Origin: a virus
DNA: 64,000 bases
Strand: one strand, 5' to 3'
Virus record (IMG/VR): IMGVR_UViG_3300043410_001823
Location: 21,338-85,337 of that record
Shown: piece after piece, positions 14,721 through 23,656 of the stretch
How positions within the stretch are numbered: the first letter of the stretch is position 1
How the letters are laid out: every line of letters begins with the position of its first letter
The notes under the pieces: model-generated
Database searches by the model: none
Told to the model about the DNA's origin: nothing
Seen by the model: the letters and a program-made list of their open reading frames with translations, nothing else
Program-made: the position numbers and the translations under genes

Positions 14721-17700
14721 TTATATCCTCCAATATGACTGTTCCATCTTTTGTTTTACCAAATGAAAACTTATATGTATTGCCTTCTTCAATCTTCATG
14801 TATGCTTTTGCAAATGCTGTTGGAAATACCGTTACAGGATGAAGATTTCTTGATGCATCAGCTAGCGTTAATGATGCCATTTTTTTACCTGCTTTAGTCA
14901 TTCTAGGTTTAAATGATATCACAAACATATCATCATCCTTGAATGGAAGCATCTTGTAATTTAAGAATTTAACTAAAGCATCGGAAGAGTTTTTAATCTC
15001 ATCAACAGGAATAGAAGAAACAATCCTATTGTCAGAAGCCAAGATCAAATATGTTCGTCCAGACTCAATTGCCGTTTGCTCTTCATCAAAGATTCCTGCA
15101 GAACCAGTCTTATCTAGAATTTCTACTCTAGACCATCCTGTTCCTCGTTTAATACTCTTGACCATGCCCATCAAAATAAACGATCCCTTTTCTTCAAAGT
15201 CATCGATATCATTAATATATGCATAGTAATGCTGTGGCACTGGCATATTAAATTCTGGCAAGTTTAAATACTCATATAGATTTTCTTTAATCTCTGACTC
15301 ATTCATTGGATTATCAGGGAATGTTGCAGCGCCAATTACTCTTAAGGCTTGTAGTGCTCTGCTGTTAACTCCATTGCCTTTCGTAAAGGTGAACTCTTCA
15401 AGTTCTTTATACGAAGCAAAAGGACGTGCCTCAATATAACGGCTTGCAATCTTTTCTGAGATAAACTTAATCGCAGTGAGTCCAAACCTGATACCCTTAC
15501 CCTCAATCTTAAAATCAATATCTGAATCATTAATATGTGGTAGTTTAACAGGGATGCCCATGCGTTTCGTTTCGATAAGATATTCTGTTCTTGCATCTTT
15601 ATCACTTTCATTCTTTAATAGTGAATACATAAACTCTAGAGGATAGTGGTATTTTAACCATGCTGTCCAGTATGAGAGTGTTGAGTAGGCAACGGCGTGG
15701 GACTTGTTGAAAGAATATCCTGCGTGGGCCTCGAAATCATGCCATAAGTCAAGAGCGTCGTTAGGAGCAATATACTTGCTAGCACCACTAATGAAACGGT
15801 CTTTGAACTCATCAAATTCTTTTGCATCTTTCTTCTTTCCAATAATCTTACGAACCTTATCCGCATCTGCCATAGACATGCCACCAAGTTCAACGCAAGC
15901 TTGCATAACTTGTTCTTGATAGAGAACACATCCAAAGGTCTCTTCTGTAAATGGCTTCATGACTTGATGAAGATAATTAATATTTTGACGTCCATGCTTG
16001 CGCTCAATATAATCTTTACCAATTGTATTCATAGCACCAGGACGAACCAAAGCATTAGAAGCAGCAAGTTCTGCCAAATTCTTAACGCCCATCTTAATAA
16101 GAAGGTTAGTATATGGTGCTGCTTCACATTGGAATACACCCTTAGTATATCCATCTGAAAGCATTTGATAAACATTCTTATCATCCATATCTATAGATAA
16201 AAGATCAATCTTTTTATCATATCTATCTTCAATAATATCAAGAGTATCCTTTAGAACAGATAAAGTTTTTAGTCCTAAAGCATCAATCTTAATCAAGCCA
16301 ATGTTTTCAGCCTCCCCCATGTCAACTGCAACAACTGGAATGCGAACGTCATTTCCAGTAACAGAGCGAGTCTCCAACGGCGCATACCTAAAGATTGGAT
16401 CTTTACTAGTAACAACTCCTGCAGCGTGAATACCAGTACCCCTAATACGACCACGTAACTGCTCTCCATATCTTTCTACCTCTGGATATTTTTCACGGAA
16501 TTCCCGTGTTGTTTTTGAAGTACAATACTCATCCCATGTATCTACTGTCTTTAAAACCTTGTTTACATCTGCCAACGGAATATTTAAAGCACGTGCTACA
16601 TCTCGAACAACACCCTTGTCTTTAAATTCAAGGAATGTGGTAATTGATGCAACATGTCGATATTGTCTAACAAGATAATCCTTTACCTCATCACGACGTG
16701 AATCCTGAATGTCTGAGTCAATATCTGGAAAGTCATTACGTTCTGGATTAATAAATCGGAAGAACAACAATCCATGTTTGATTGGATCAATATCCGTAAT
16801 CTCAAGAGCATAACAAAGTAAAGAACCTGCAGCAGAACCACGACCTGGACCAACCATAATTCCTTCTTTTTTAGCCCAGTTCAACATATTTCGAACAACT
16901 AGAAAGTATGGAGCAAACTTCTTATCATTAATAACCTTAAGCTCTTCGTCTAGTCTATCTAAGTATTCTTGATTATCTGCAAAACCACGCTTTTCCAAAC
17001 CTTCTAGAGCAAGCTTTTTAAGTTCTTGTCCAGGATTCTTATACTGTGCTGGAAGTAGGTTTAAACCACTCTTAATGTCATATTCTTCTACCTTATTAGC
17101 AATCTCAATAGTAGACTCAAACATCTGTTCATTCTCAATACCCTGCTTTGCCATCGCATCTTTCATTTCTTCATATGAAAGTAGGTGAATATCAAACGAT
17201 CTAAAACTCATCATGCGGTCAGCGCCATATAGATAATCTAGGCGCTCCATCATATCTGAATACTTCTTAGACTTTTCGTATGTTGCATCTTTTTGCAATT
17301 TAGCATGAGTATTCAGAATAAGCATCATTTCCTGAATAACCTTTTGATCAACATCAGAGTGGTGGCAATCTGGAGTAATTACTGGCTTAACCCCCATAGA
17401 CTCTGCTAAATCAAGAAGTCCTTTATTTACCTCTGCAGGATTATGTGGCATTACTTCAATGTAATAGTCATTGCCAAACTCTTCTTTAAACCATGATATA
17501 TACTTCTTAGCAGTTGCTAGTTCTCCTAGTTCTACTGCCTTTGCAATCCACCCACTTAAACAAGCAGATGTTACAATGATGCCTTCTTTATATTTCTTTA
17601 AAATTTCAAAATCAAAGCGTGGCTTACTGAAGAAACCGTCTGTCCACGCAATTTCATTAATCTTGTTTAGGTTTTCTAAACCCTGTTGGTTCTTGGCAAG

Positions 17701-17985
17701 AAGAACTATATGATGATAATTTAGATCAAGAGGATCAGTGCGGTCTGCCTTTGCTCTCTTGTCAGCCATATCTGTAGTCATATAGCCTTCTATGCCAAGT
17801 ATTGGCTTAATACCTTTTGCTTTTGCAACACGGTGCAGTTCCCTGTGCCCAGATAAAGTACCATGGTCGGTGATTGCGATTGCAGGCATCCCCAACTCAA
17901 CTGCACGGTTCACGTATTCTTCTGGAGTAGCAACACCATCCATCAAGGAATAGTGTGTATGTACATGTAAGCCAACGTAGTTCAT
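14713..17985 (-). CDS. dnaE: DNA polymerase III alpha subunit (DnaE-type)
   Basis: 1090 residues, close to bacterial DnaE length. N-terminal PHP domain (GLHVHTHYSLMDG at 5-17; ITDHGTLSG), C-family polymerase core with PDIDSDIQDSRRDEV and LIKIDALGLKTL carrying the catalytic aspartates, then the thumb/fingers and a C-terminal OB-fold-like part (FILMGMVKSIKRGTGWSRVEILDKTG). It should replicate the phage genome. No sliding clamp, clamp loader or separate proofreading exonuclease is encoded in the window, so the PHP domain or host factors may supply proofreading and processivity. Confidence 0.95.
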   Translation of the reverse strand: MNYVGLHVHTHYSLMDGVATPEEYVNRAVELGMPAIAITDHGTLSGHRELHRVAKAKGIKPILGIEGYMTTDMADKRAKADRTDPLDLNYHHIVLLAKNQQGLENLNKINEIAWTDGFFSKPRFDFEILKKYKEGIIVTSACLSGWIAKAVELGELATAKKYISWFKEEFGNDYYIEVMPHNPAEVNKGLLDLAESMGVKPVITPDCHHSDVDQKVIQEMMLILNTHAKLQKDATYEKSKKYSDMMERLDYLYGADRMMSFRSFDIHLLSYEEMKDAMAKQGIENEQMFESTIEIANKVEEYDIKSGLNLLPAQYKNPGQELKKLALEGLEKRGFADNQEYLDRLDEELKVINDKKFAPYFLVVRNMLNWAKKEGIMVGPGRGSAAGSLLCYALEITDIDPIKHGLLFFRFINPERNDFPDIDSDIQDSRRDEVKDYLVRQYRHVASITTFLEFKDKGVVRDVARALNIPLADVNKVLKTVDTWDEYCTSKTTREFREKYPEVERYGEQLRGRIRGTGIHAAGVVTSKDPIFRYAPLETRSVTGNDVRIPVVAVDMGEAENIGLIKIDALGLKTLSVLKDTLDIIEDRYDKKIDLLSIDMDDKNVYQMLSDGYTKGVFQCEAAPYTNLLIKMGVKNLAELAASNALVRPGAMNTIGKDYIERKHGRQNINYLHQVMKPFTEETFGCVLYQEQVMQACVELGGMSMADADKVRKIIGKKKDAKEFDEFKDRFISGASKYIAPNDALDLWHDFEAHAGYSFNKSHAVAYSTLSYWTAWLKYHYPLEFMYSLLKNESDKDARTEYLIETKRMGIPVKLPHINDSDIDFKIEGKGIRFGLTAIKFISEKIASRYIEARPFASYKELEEFTFTKGNGVNSRALQALRVIGAATFPDNPMNESEIKENLYEYLNLPEFNMPVPQHYYAYINDIDDFEEKGSFILMGMVKSIKRGTGWSRVEILDKTGSAGIFDEEQTAIESGRTYLILASDNRIVSSIPVDEIKNSSDALVKFLNYKMLPFKDDDMFVISFKPRMTKAGKKMASLTLADASRNLHPVTVFPTAFAKAYMKIEEGNTYKFSFGKTKDGTVILEDINV

Positions 17986-17988
17986 TGA

Positions 17989-18642
17989 TTACCAGTCGAT
18001 GTTAGTTGTAGTAACAGACGGTGTATCAAATCCAAAGTAGAACGTTTCCTGTTCTGCGTATGGAACTTCACGAACAACCTTTTCTAGGTTGAACGGTTCA
18101 TGTGTGCCCCAGTTAAATGGCTCTGAATCTGGTGCAGATGGAATAAGTGTGTAATTAGTTTCAGTTCCCTGACCATTACGCTTTAGCTTCCACTGAATAT
18201 TTGAGATGCTTCCTGTTTCAAGTGCATACTCACGAATTGTATTAAATGCAGACTGCTTGCTAATGCCCTGTGACCAGACTGCGATATAAGGGTCTTCTAG
18301 ACCGTCATCCATAAGAACGTTAGTGTAGAAGCGTAGACGTGCCTTCCAACCGCTCTTAGGCTCCTTACGAGCCATTTCACAACCAAAGCAACGACCTTCT
18401 GTATCCTGTGTACATGCAGCCTTGCGCTTGTAGTCCTTTGGGTTTGTGTGTTCTGAAACAACAACAGCGAGTCCACGCTGTTCATTGTAGTGTGCTGAAT
18501 CTGAATCTAGCTCATTTACAAAACGGATCTTTGCAGATTGACCATCGGCTAGCTTTACCCAGCGTACTTTGATTCCTGATGATTCTGTTTTTGGTTTTTC
18601 GACTAGGGCGTTGATATTTTTAAGTCCCTTTACAACAGTCAT
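17989..18642 (-). CDS. Single-stranded DNA-binding protein (gp32-like, putative)
   Basis: 217 residues. Cys77, Cys85 and Cys88 (ACTQDTEGRCFGCEMAR), probably with His65, form a zinc site like that of T4 gp32-type ssDNA-binding proteins, embedded in a beta-rich region (WKARLRFYTNVLM). Its place between primase and polymerase genes fits. The acidic C-terminal tail usual for SSBs is not pronounced. AAGGAG precedes the ATG, and a TTGACA/TACAAT promoter lies upstream, so it can be expressed independently at high level. Confidence 0.7.
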   Translation of the reverse strand: MTVVKGLKNINALVEKPKTESSGIKVRWVKLADGQSAKIRFVNELDSDSAHYNEQRGLAVVVSEHTNPKDYKRKAACTQDTEGRCFGCEMARKEPKSGWKARLRFYTNVLMDDGLEDPYIAVWSQGISKQSAFNTIREYALETGSISNIQWKLKRNGQGTETNYTLIPSAPDSEPFNWGTHEPFNLEKVVREVPYAEQETFYFGFDTPSVTTTNIDW

Positions 18643-18665
18643 TTTTTTCTCCTTGTGTGTTTTAT

Positions 18666-19589
18666 TTATTGTAGCATAGCTTCAATGGAATTGTCAAATG
18701 AAAACTCAAGTTTTCTAATTGCATCATCATCCATATCACCGATGTCTTTATATTGTTTATTTAGTTTTATTATTGTTAAGGCATTCCCCAATTTGTCTTT
18801 TAGTTTTTCAGACATAATCCTACCTGCCTCATCGTTATCCGCAACTAAGACAATGTTGTTAAAATATTTTTCTAACAATTTTATCTGCGTTGCAGAAACA
18901 TTTGCCCCTAGTGTTGCCACTGCAGGGAATCCTACTTGATCAAGTCTAATTGCATCAAAAGATGATTCAACTACATATATTATACTTGAAGCCTTTACCC
19001 TATGCAAGTTAAAAAGAATTTTACTTTTCGGAAGTCCTGGAGTATTCTTAAATTCTTTTCCTTCTACAGTTCTTGCAACAAAACCAATGCATACACCATC
19101 TGGAGAATGCATAGGTACTATAACTGAATCCTGCTTTTCAGAATATCCTAAGTCAAACTTTTGCATTGAGTCTCTAGTGATGCTTCTACCTTCAAAATAT
19201 CGCACAGCTCTTGGGGACTCTAAGGCTTGTCTTCCCAATCTTTTGATCATCAATTCATCATAAGGCACAAAATCTGGTGGAGCTAGCAATGCTTTATTGA
19301 CAACAGATTCAATATTACTTTCTTGCTCTTTGCTTTTAATAAAACGCATTGCCTCAAAATAACTACGACCTGATGTATGCATTACAAATTCTATAAGAGA
19401 TTTAGTTGTTTGACATCCAAAACAAAAGAATAAGCCAGATTCTTTGGATACTTCTCCAGCTGGAGTTCTGCTATTGTTGTGATATGGACAATAAACTATA
19501 TAATCAGTTCCATATTCAGCCTCAATATCAATTCCTGCACCTGTTAATACTCGTTTGATCTGTTCTTCTGTATAAATATCTTTAGCCAT
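18666..19589 (-). CDS. dnaG: DnaG-like primase
   Basis: 307 residues from the ATG at 19589. CHC2 zinc finger Cys34, His37, Cys56, Cys59 (VYCPYHNN ... FFCFGCQ), then the catalytic core and Toprim motifs: Glu in YVVESSFDA and Asp-x-Asp in VLVADNDEAGR. Shorter than bacterial DnaG, lacking the helicase-interacting C-terminal domain. The start overlaps the helicase stop by eight bases, consistent with coupled translation of a primase-helicase pair. Confidence 0.9.
   Translation of the reverse strand: MAKDIYTEEQIKRVLTGAGIDIEAEYGTDYIVYCPYHNNSRTPAGEVSKESGLFFCFGCQTTKSLIEFVMHTSGRSYFEAMRFIKSKEQESNIESVVNKALLAPPDFVPYDELMIKRLGRQALESPRAVRYFEGRSITRDSMQKFDLGYSEKQDSVIVPMHSPDGVCIGFVARTVEGKEFKNTPGLPKSKILFNLHRVKASSIIYVVESSFDAIRLDQVGFPAVATLGANVSATQIKLLEKYFNNIVLVADNDEAGRIMSEKLKDKLGNALTIIKLNKQYKDIGDMDDDAIRKLEFSFDNSIEAMLQ
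18668..18697 (-). promoter_or_regulatory. Promoter of the ssDNA-binding protein gene
   Basis: TTGACA (18697-18692), 18 bases, TACAAT preceded by TGC (18676-18668) on the minus strand, overlapping the end of the primase gene. Confidence 0.7.
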
Positions 19590-20808
19590 TTTTATCTTCA
19601 AAGTCCTTATATCTGTAATAGCCCTTATCGAAATCTACCTCTACGAGGAAGTCTCCCATAAAACCATTACGGTTTTTTCTGAATACACATTCAATGATAT
19701 CACTATTCGTTGCTCTACCCAGCGCTAATACCCAGTCAGCATCGTATGCAATCTGCTTTGACCATGCTGTTTGAGCTAGAGTTGGAGCACTACTCAAATC
19801 CTTGACATCATCTGGTGTAGCTGATGAGATAGCAATAATTGGAACTTCATCACCAATAGCCATAAGCTTTAGCTCACGAGAAAGATTTTTCATCTTAACA
19901 ACTTCGCTTTCAGACTTTTGGTTTGGACTCATCAACTGAAGATAATCTACAACAACAAAGTCTGGCTTATACTGATCAATCTTTCCACGAATAACTGATG
20001 GAGTTACTTCTCCACCACCATCATTAGATATAATGTTAAACTCTGGTCTACCTGCCAATTTACTAGCATGCCATTTTTTCATCATATCTAATTCAACTTC
20101 ACCATTGCTCAATTTGCGGTGAGACCATAATCCTTCTCCCATAATTGCGTATACACGATTACGGACTTCTGTTTCAGACATTTCAAGACTGATGATAAGT
20201 GGTGACTTACCCTGCTTCCATGCCTGTACCGCAAAATAAAGAGCAAGCCAGGACTTTCCAATTCCTGGATATGCTAGGAACACCCCTAGTTGACCTGGCA
20301 TAATCCCAGATGGGAGATAATTGTCAAATCCTGGCAAGCCTGTTTTGATTCCTAGTACTCCAGCATCTTTCATCTTTTGTACCTGTTCATAATATGCAAC
20401 TGCAGAATCAATATCTGTTGCATCAACATCTCTAATAGCAGCTGTATTTTTCTTTAACTCGGATGTTTTTGTAATAAGTTCTTCAAGAGCCTTTGTTCCT
20501 TGCCCACTCTGAACTTCAGAAGCAGCATTTCTAATAATATCTTTTAGGCTATCTGTGAGATACTCGCCTTGAAGTTCATCCAAGTGGTACTTGGTTGATC
20601 CAATACCCTCTACTGGATTAAAATCTCTAAACTTCTCTACAACAAGAGATACTGGAGGAACTGCGTTATTGTTTTCAAAGTAACGCTTAATGAATGTCCA
20701 AACATCTGTATGTGTTTTTAAAATAGACTCTACATTGGCTTGCAACAAAACATGCATCTGCTTGTCATTCAGCACAGCTGAAATAACTTTTGCCTCTGTA
20801 TTATTCAC
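19582..20808 (-). CDS. dnaB: DnaB-like replicative helicase
   Basis: 408 residues starting at GTG 20808, which overlaps the upstream stop and has AGGAAG before it. The N-terminal helical domain is followed by a RecA-type motor: Walker A AYPGIGKSWLAL, Walker B DFVVVDYLQLMSP, and downstream LMAIGDEVPIIAISS and WSKQIAYDADWVLAL. It unwinds DNA ahead of the polymerase and would pair with the primase encoded next. Confidence 0.92.
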   Translation of the reverse strand: MNNTEAKVISAVLNDKQMHVLLQANVESILKTHTDVWTFIKRYFENNNAVPPVSLVVEKFRDFNPVEGIGSTKYHLDELQGEYLTDSLKDIIRNAASEVQSGQGTKALEELITKTSELKKNTAAIRDVDATDIDSAVAYYEQVQKMKDAGVLGIKTGLPGFDNYLPSGIMPGQLGVFLAYPGIGKSWLALYFAVQAWKQGKSPLIISLEMSETEVRNRVYAIMGEGLWSHRKLSNGEVELDMMKKWHASKLAGRPEFNIISNDGGGEVTPSVIRGKIDQYKPDFVVVDYLQLMSPNQKSESEVVKMKNLSRELKLMAIGDEVPIIAISSATPDDVKDLSSAPTLAQTAWSKQIAYDADWVLALGRATNSDIIECVFRKNRNGFMGDFLVEVDFDKGYYRYKDFEDKNG

Positions 20809-21109
20809 TTAACCACTTCCTCGCTAATTCTCGTCGCTCTTTGCGCTCTTTGATATCTTGTGTGACTTCATCCCTACCATTGATAATTCGCTCTGCATTA
20901 TATGCAAAGAAATTCCAAGAAGGTTCTTGTGCTATTGAAAAGTAATATTCTAATAGGTCATAGCATGCAGGCAGGCCATAAGATTCAACTAAGGCATCTG
21001 CTGCCCATTGCTCAACATTTAGATTGAGATTAGACTTTTGCTCATATCTTTGTAGATAAAACTTATTGTATCGACTGAGCAAAGCCATACGGTCTTTGCG
21101 CTCAGCCAT
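20801..21109 (-). CDS. Small helical protein upstream of helicase (loader candidate)
   Basis: 102 residues, helical and charged, containing YNKFYLQRYEQK and an aromatic stretch (LLEYYFSIAQEPSWNFFAYNAERII), ending with a basic tail. No recognised domain. Immediate upstream placement and eight-base overlap with the DnaB-like gene suggest a helicase loader or partner, by analogy with other phage replication operons; sequence alone does not show it. Confidence 0.6.
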   Translation of the reverse strand: MAERKDRMALLSRYNKFYLQRYEQKSNLNLNVEQWAADALVESYGLPACYDLLEYYFSIAQEPSWNFFAYNAERIINGRDEVTQDIKERKERRELARKWLSE

Positions 21110-21110
21110 T

Positions 21111-21320
21111 TTATTCCTCTACAAGAGCTTCTCGGCCCTGCTGAACCTTTTCTACTACTTGGTTCTCTACAAAGGCGTAAACACGGTCCATGGCGTCTTT
21201 AGTAGTCTCTCCATCACGAACGTGGTCTGTTACTCCAAGATCCACTCGTAGAGACTGAAAATTTCCTAGATTAAGTGTATAACCTAGTGTTGCTGTTACT
21301 TTTGTTGTTTCGTTTTCCAT
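21111..21320 (-). CDS. Small conserved-looking phage protein, unknown function
   Basis: 69 residues from the ATG at 21320, which has GGAGGGG upstream (an in-frame start at 21335 lacks this). The sequence reads as a beta hairpin (TATLGYTLNLGNFQSLRVDLGV) then a helix (AMDRVYAFVENQVVEKVQQ). I recall similar small proteins in actinobacterial phages, always without function. One base separates it from the next gene. Confidence 0.7.
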   Translation of the reverse strand: MENETTKVTATLGYTLNLGNFQSLRVDLGVTDHVRDGETTKDAMDRVYAFVENQVVEKVQQGREALVEE

Positions 21321-21340
21321 TGCTACCCCTCCCAAGGATA

Positions 21341-21883
21341 TTAAATGCTTTCTGACCAGACTGGAATAAATCTTCCATCTTCTGTCTTTGTATATGTAAG
21401 TATACCGTCTCCCATTCGCCTTGTCAACTCTTGGCTAGTGGGTGTTACATTGTTTGTTATTAAATTATCTTTTCGTGCTTTGCCGTGATGAATACTTGCA
21501 AGTATATCACGAATCTCTTTTACTTGCGACTCTGAGTAATAAGCTCGTACTTGCCATCCACGTTTTCCATCAAGCTGTGATCCGACTGGTGGTGGAATTA
21601 CTCCACGCTTAATTAATCTTGGTAAATATTTACGATGCCTATTGACAAGAACTGCAGTTTCTGCTACAGTATATGCTTTTTCTCTGTTTTTTCTAAAATC
21701 AGAACGTAAGCATGTTTCAATGCGATCTTTATTGATATTGTAGACAGAAACTAAACCTGTAGATCTTGAGCTATGATGAAGTCTAACTAAATCACCATTT
21801 AAAAACCAAACTGTTTGATTACCACGAATTACAGGCTCGTTATTGTATATCTCGCCCTCAATAATTCCTTTTCTAGTAACCAT
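21341..21883 (-). CDS. Winged-helix DNA-binding protein (MerR-like)
   Basis: 180 residues. Residues about 68-125 (YTVAETAVLVNRHRKYLPRLIKRGVIPPP ...) follow the MerR/excisionase-type winged HTH pattern, with a basic wing (DGKRGWQVRAYY). The N-terminal part is beta-rich. It is probably a phage transcriptional regulator or DNA-binding accessory protein. It overlaps the upstream zinc-ribbon gene by 55 bases, which is long but with both frames well formed. Confidence 0.65.
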   Translation of the reverse strand: MVTRKGIIEGEIYNNEPVIRGNQTVWFLNGDLVRLHHSSRSTGLVSVYNINKDRIETCLRSDFRKNREKAYTVAETAVLVNRHRKYLPRLIKRGVIPPPVGSQLDGKRGWQVRAYYSESQVKEIRDILASIHHGKARKDNLITNNVTPTSQELTRRMGDGILTYTKTEDGRFIPVWSESI

Positions 21884-22020
21884 AACCCGTCCCTGCTATT
21901 TTGTGGAGGATGATAAAACTTTCTTCCACCACACCTAACGCAATATACCTCAATGTGCTTAATGGTTGTATACTGTCGATCAATAAAAACTCTACCACTG
22001 CATTTCTCACATTTCAGCAT
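21829..22020 (-). CDS. 63-residue zinc-ribbon protein
   Basis: Two CxxC pairs (CEKC near residue 4 and CVRCG near residue 27) in a small basic protein. Similar proteins often precede MerR-like genes in related phages, in my recollection. Weak ribosome-binding site (GCGGAA). Function unknown; nucleic-acid binding likely. Confidence 0.65.
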   Translation of the reverse strand: MLKCEKCSGRVFIDRQYTTIKHIEVYCVRCGGRKFYHPPQNSRDGLWLLEKELLRARYTITSL

Positions 22021-22032
22021 TTGATTATTCCG

Positions 22033-22224
22033 CTACATACTTTCACTCATTTTTGCAGCAAGTTCATTTGAATATTCTTCTGCTGCTATTGTCTTATTAT
22101 TGTTATTTTCAACATACTGTGTTAATTCTGCTCTAAGCATTGCAACTGTAATTGCATGATCTGCAGACATTTCAGCAATTTGTTGCTTTAATGCAATAAT
22201 AATTAATTCTTCTTTCGTAGCCAT
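22033..22224 (-). CDS. Small coiled-coil protein
   Basis: 63 residues, mainly one amphipathic helix (EELIIIALKQQIAEM ... AMLRAELTQYVE). The ATG follows GGGGGTATAA. No domain recognised. It lies between another coiled-coil gene and the zinc-ribbon gene in the run into the replication module. Confidence 0.6.
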   Translation of the reverse strand: MATKEELIIIALKQQIAEMSADHAITVAMLRAELTQYVENNNNKTIAAEEYSNELAAKMSESM

Positions 22225-22246
22225 TTATACCCCCAATTATAAATTA

Positions 22247-22483
22247 CTATACAGCAGAGTTTATTTCTGCATTAATGTCATCAAGCTCAGACTGCAGCAC
22301 AGCTTTTTGTGCCACAACATCTTGCATCTGTGAGTTTAAAGAGTCAATATTTGTTTGATTCTTTTCTGTCATTGCATTTGCCTCAATAAGGCTTAATGAA
22401 AGGTTGTACTCAGAAAAAGCAATTGTCTTCATGTGCTGCTCGACAATAGTCTTCTTTTCTTCTGGTGTTAAAGATATGGTCAT
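22247..22483 (-). CDS. Small coiled-coil protein
   Basis: 78 residues, helical with heptad-like hydrophobic spacing in the second half (IDSLNSQMQDVVAQKAVLQSE). AGGAGGAAAAC precedes the ATG. An extended -10 promoter directly upstream suggests this gene begins a transcript that may continue through the replication genes. Function unknown. Confidence 0.65.
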   Translation of the reverse strand: MTISLTPEEKKTIVEQHMKTIAFSEYNLSLSLIEANAMTEKNQTNIDSLNSQMQDVVAQKAVLQSELDDINAEINSAV

Positions 22484-22499
22484 GTTTTCCTCCTTATAT

Positions 22500-22508
22500 A
22501 TTATATCA
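22500..22508 (-). promoter_or_regulatory. Extended -10 promoter before the replication-side operon
   Basis: TGATATAAT on the minus strand overlaps the stop of the glycosyltransferase gene. The predicted leader is about 10 bases, containing AGGAGG, for the gene starting at 22483. Confidence 0.65.
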
Positions 22509-23402
22509 TGTATGTATTTGCTTCAATGAAAAATCAATATTTGCATAAGATTCATACTCATTGAGTGTTCTGGAGGATCCAAGTGCCTGGGCTCCAACTT
22601 CTTTAGTAGTTATAATTCGCTCAAGCTCTAGCTTAGACTTTTTATCAAGGTAGTTTGATTCTGATGGAAAATCAACTGATGTTTGACGTCTAAGATTCTT
22701 AAATCCTTTATCAGCGTCATAATATAAATGATAGACATTTTGTGCCTCTGGTAACATTAAATCATACCCGTGAGTAAATAATCTAATTGCAGTTAATATC
22801 TCTTCACCCCAAAAGAAAATGTTTTTATTTGGTTCTACGGACGCTATTGAACCATCCGAAAATATAGATGCTGCCGACACAGACTTAGTAAAAATATTAT
22901 TAGAAAAATTTCCAACAGCTCTTTGATGTGGTATCAAATCATTTAAAAAACTTAACTCTGGAACAAAATCAGTATATGACACATGAGCCTTATTGTTTAA
23001 TATATTTAAAGTTCCATCCGTATATTCATATGCTCCAGGGTAGCAAGATAGAACTGGATTTGCGCCACTGGATTTATTTTTAAGATAATTCATAATAAGG
23101 TTGTGATCCCAATTTTGTTCAAATCGTGAATGAGAATCTATTTGAAAATAATAATCTTCACCATCATAAAAAGAATTTGCAATATACCTAGATATTCCTA
23201 CACCAATATTTTCTGGGGCTAAACTTAGTTCGTACTTTACATTGGGAATATCTGGTAAATCAAAGTCTATTTTTTGATAATAAGATATGTGTACGCCAAA
23301 CTTAATAACATGGTTACCTGAACTTTTATTTATAGCATCACGAATAGTTCTGACTAATTCATAATCATGATACGATGGAATCTGTACAAATATGCTAGCC
23401 AT
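22506..23402 (-). CDS. GT60-like polypeptide GlcNAc transferase
   Basis: 298 residues. The pattern matches the Pfam GlcNAc glycosyltransferase family (PF11397, CAZy GT60): IFVQIPSYHDYELVRTI at the N-terminus, the nucleotide-sugar/metal motif FQIDSHSRF (DSH 89-91) followed by NWD, then VLSCYPGAYEY, and FFWGEEI further on. In eukaryotes this family (Skp1 Gnt1) transfers GlcNAc from UDP-GlcNAc to 4-hydroxyproline of a protein hydroxylated by a 2OG oxygenase; this phage encodes many such oxygenases. The start at 23402 shares a base with the upstream stop (TAATG). Its substrate here is unknown: fibre protein, host surface or nucleic acid. Family assignment is by motif reading. Confidence 0.8.
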   Translation of the reverse strand: MASIFVQIPSYHDYELVRTIRDAINKSSGNHVIKFGVHISYYQKIDFDLPDIPNVKYELSLAPENIGVGISRYIANSFYDGEDYYFQIDSHSRFEQNWDHNLIMNYLKNKSSGANPVLSCYPGAYEYTDGTLNILNNKAHVSYTDFVPELSFLNDLIPHQRAVGNFSNNIFTKSVSAASIFSDGSIASVEPNKNIFFWGEEILTAIRLFTHGYDLMLPEAQNVYHLYYDADKGFKNLRRQTSVDFPSESNYLDKKSKLELERIITTKEVGAQALGSSRTLNEYESYANIDFSLKQIHT

Positions 23403-23656
23403 TACCATTTACCAATTGGGCAGGTTGATTCTTTAAGCTTAGTTTTTAATGCCATAAAACATCCGCATTTTTTGCATTGCTTGGTTAAATCAAATAGCTC
23501 TGGACAAGCCTTACATATCTCAAATCTTTCTGTGGAAATAACTTGATCTACATATTCTGTATTTGGATTAATCAAGTCCCAGGGCTTTACAGACTTATTA
23601 GGATTTTTGTCCTTTTGTTTTTCCAAATATTCTTCCCACCTTGTTTTATTGCTCAT
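23402..23656 (-). CDS. 84-residue zinc protein with C-terminal Cys cluster
   Basis: The second half holds five or six cysteines (ICKACPEL, QCKKCGCFM, STCPIGKW) in the arrangement of a small phage zinc-binding family I recognise only as hypothetical. The N-terminal half is charged and probably flexible. It is translationally coupled to both neighbours (ATGA and TAATG overlaps) in the glycosyltransferase operon, so it may assist that enzyme. Confidence 0.65.
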   Translation of the reverse strand: MSNKTRWEEYLEKQKDKNPNKSVKPWDLINPNTEYVDQVISTERFEICKACPELFDLTKQCKKCGCFMALKTKLKESTCPIGKW

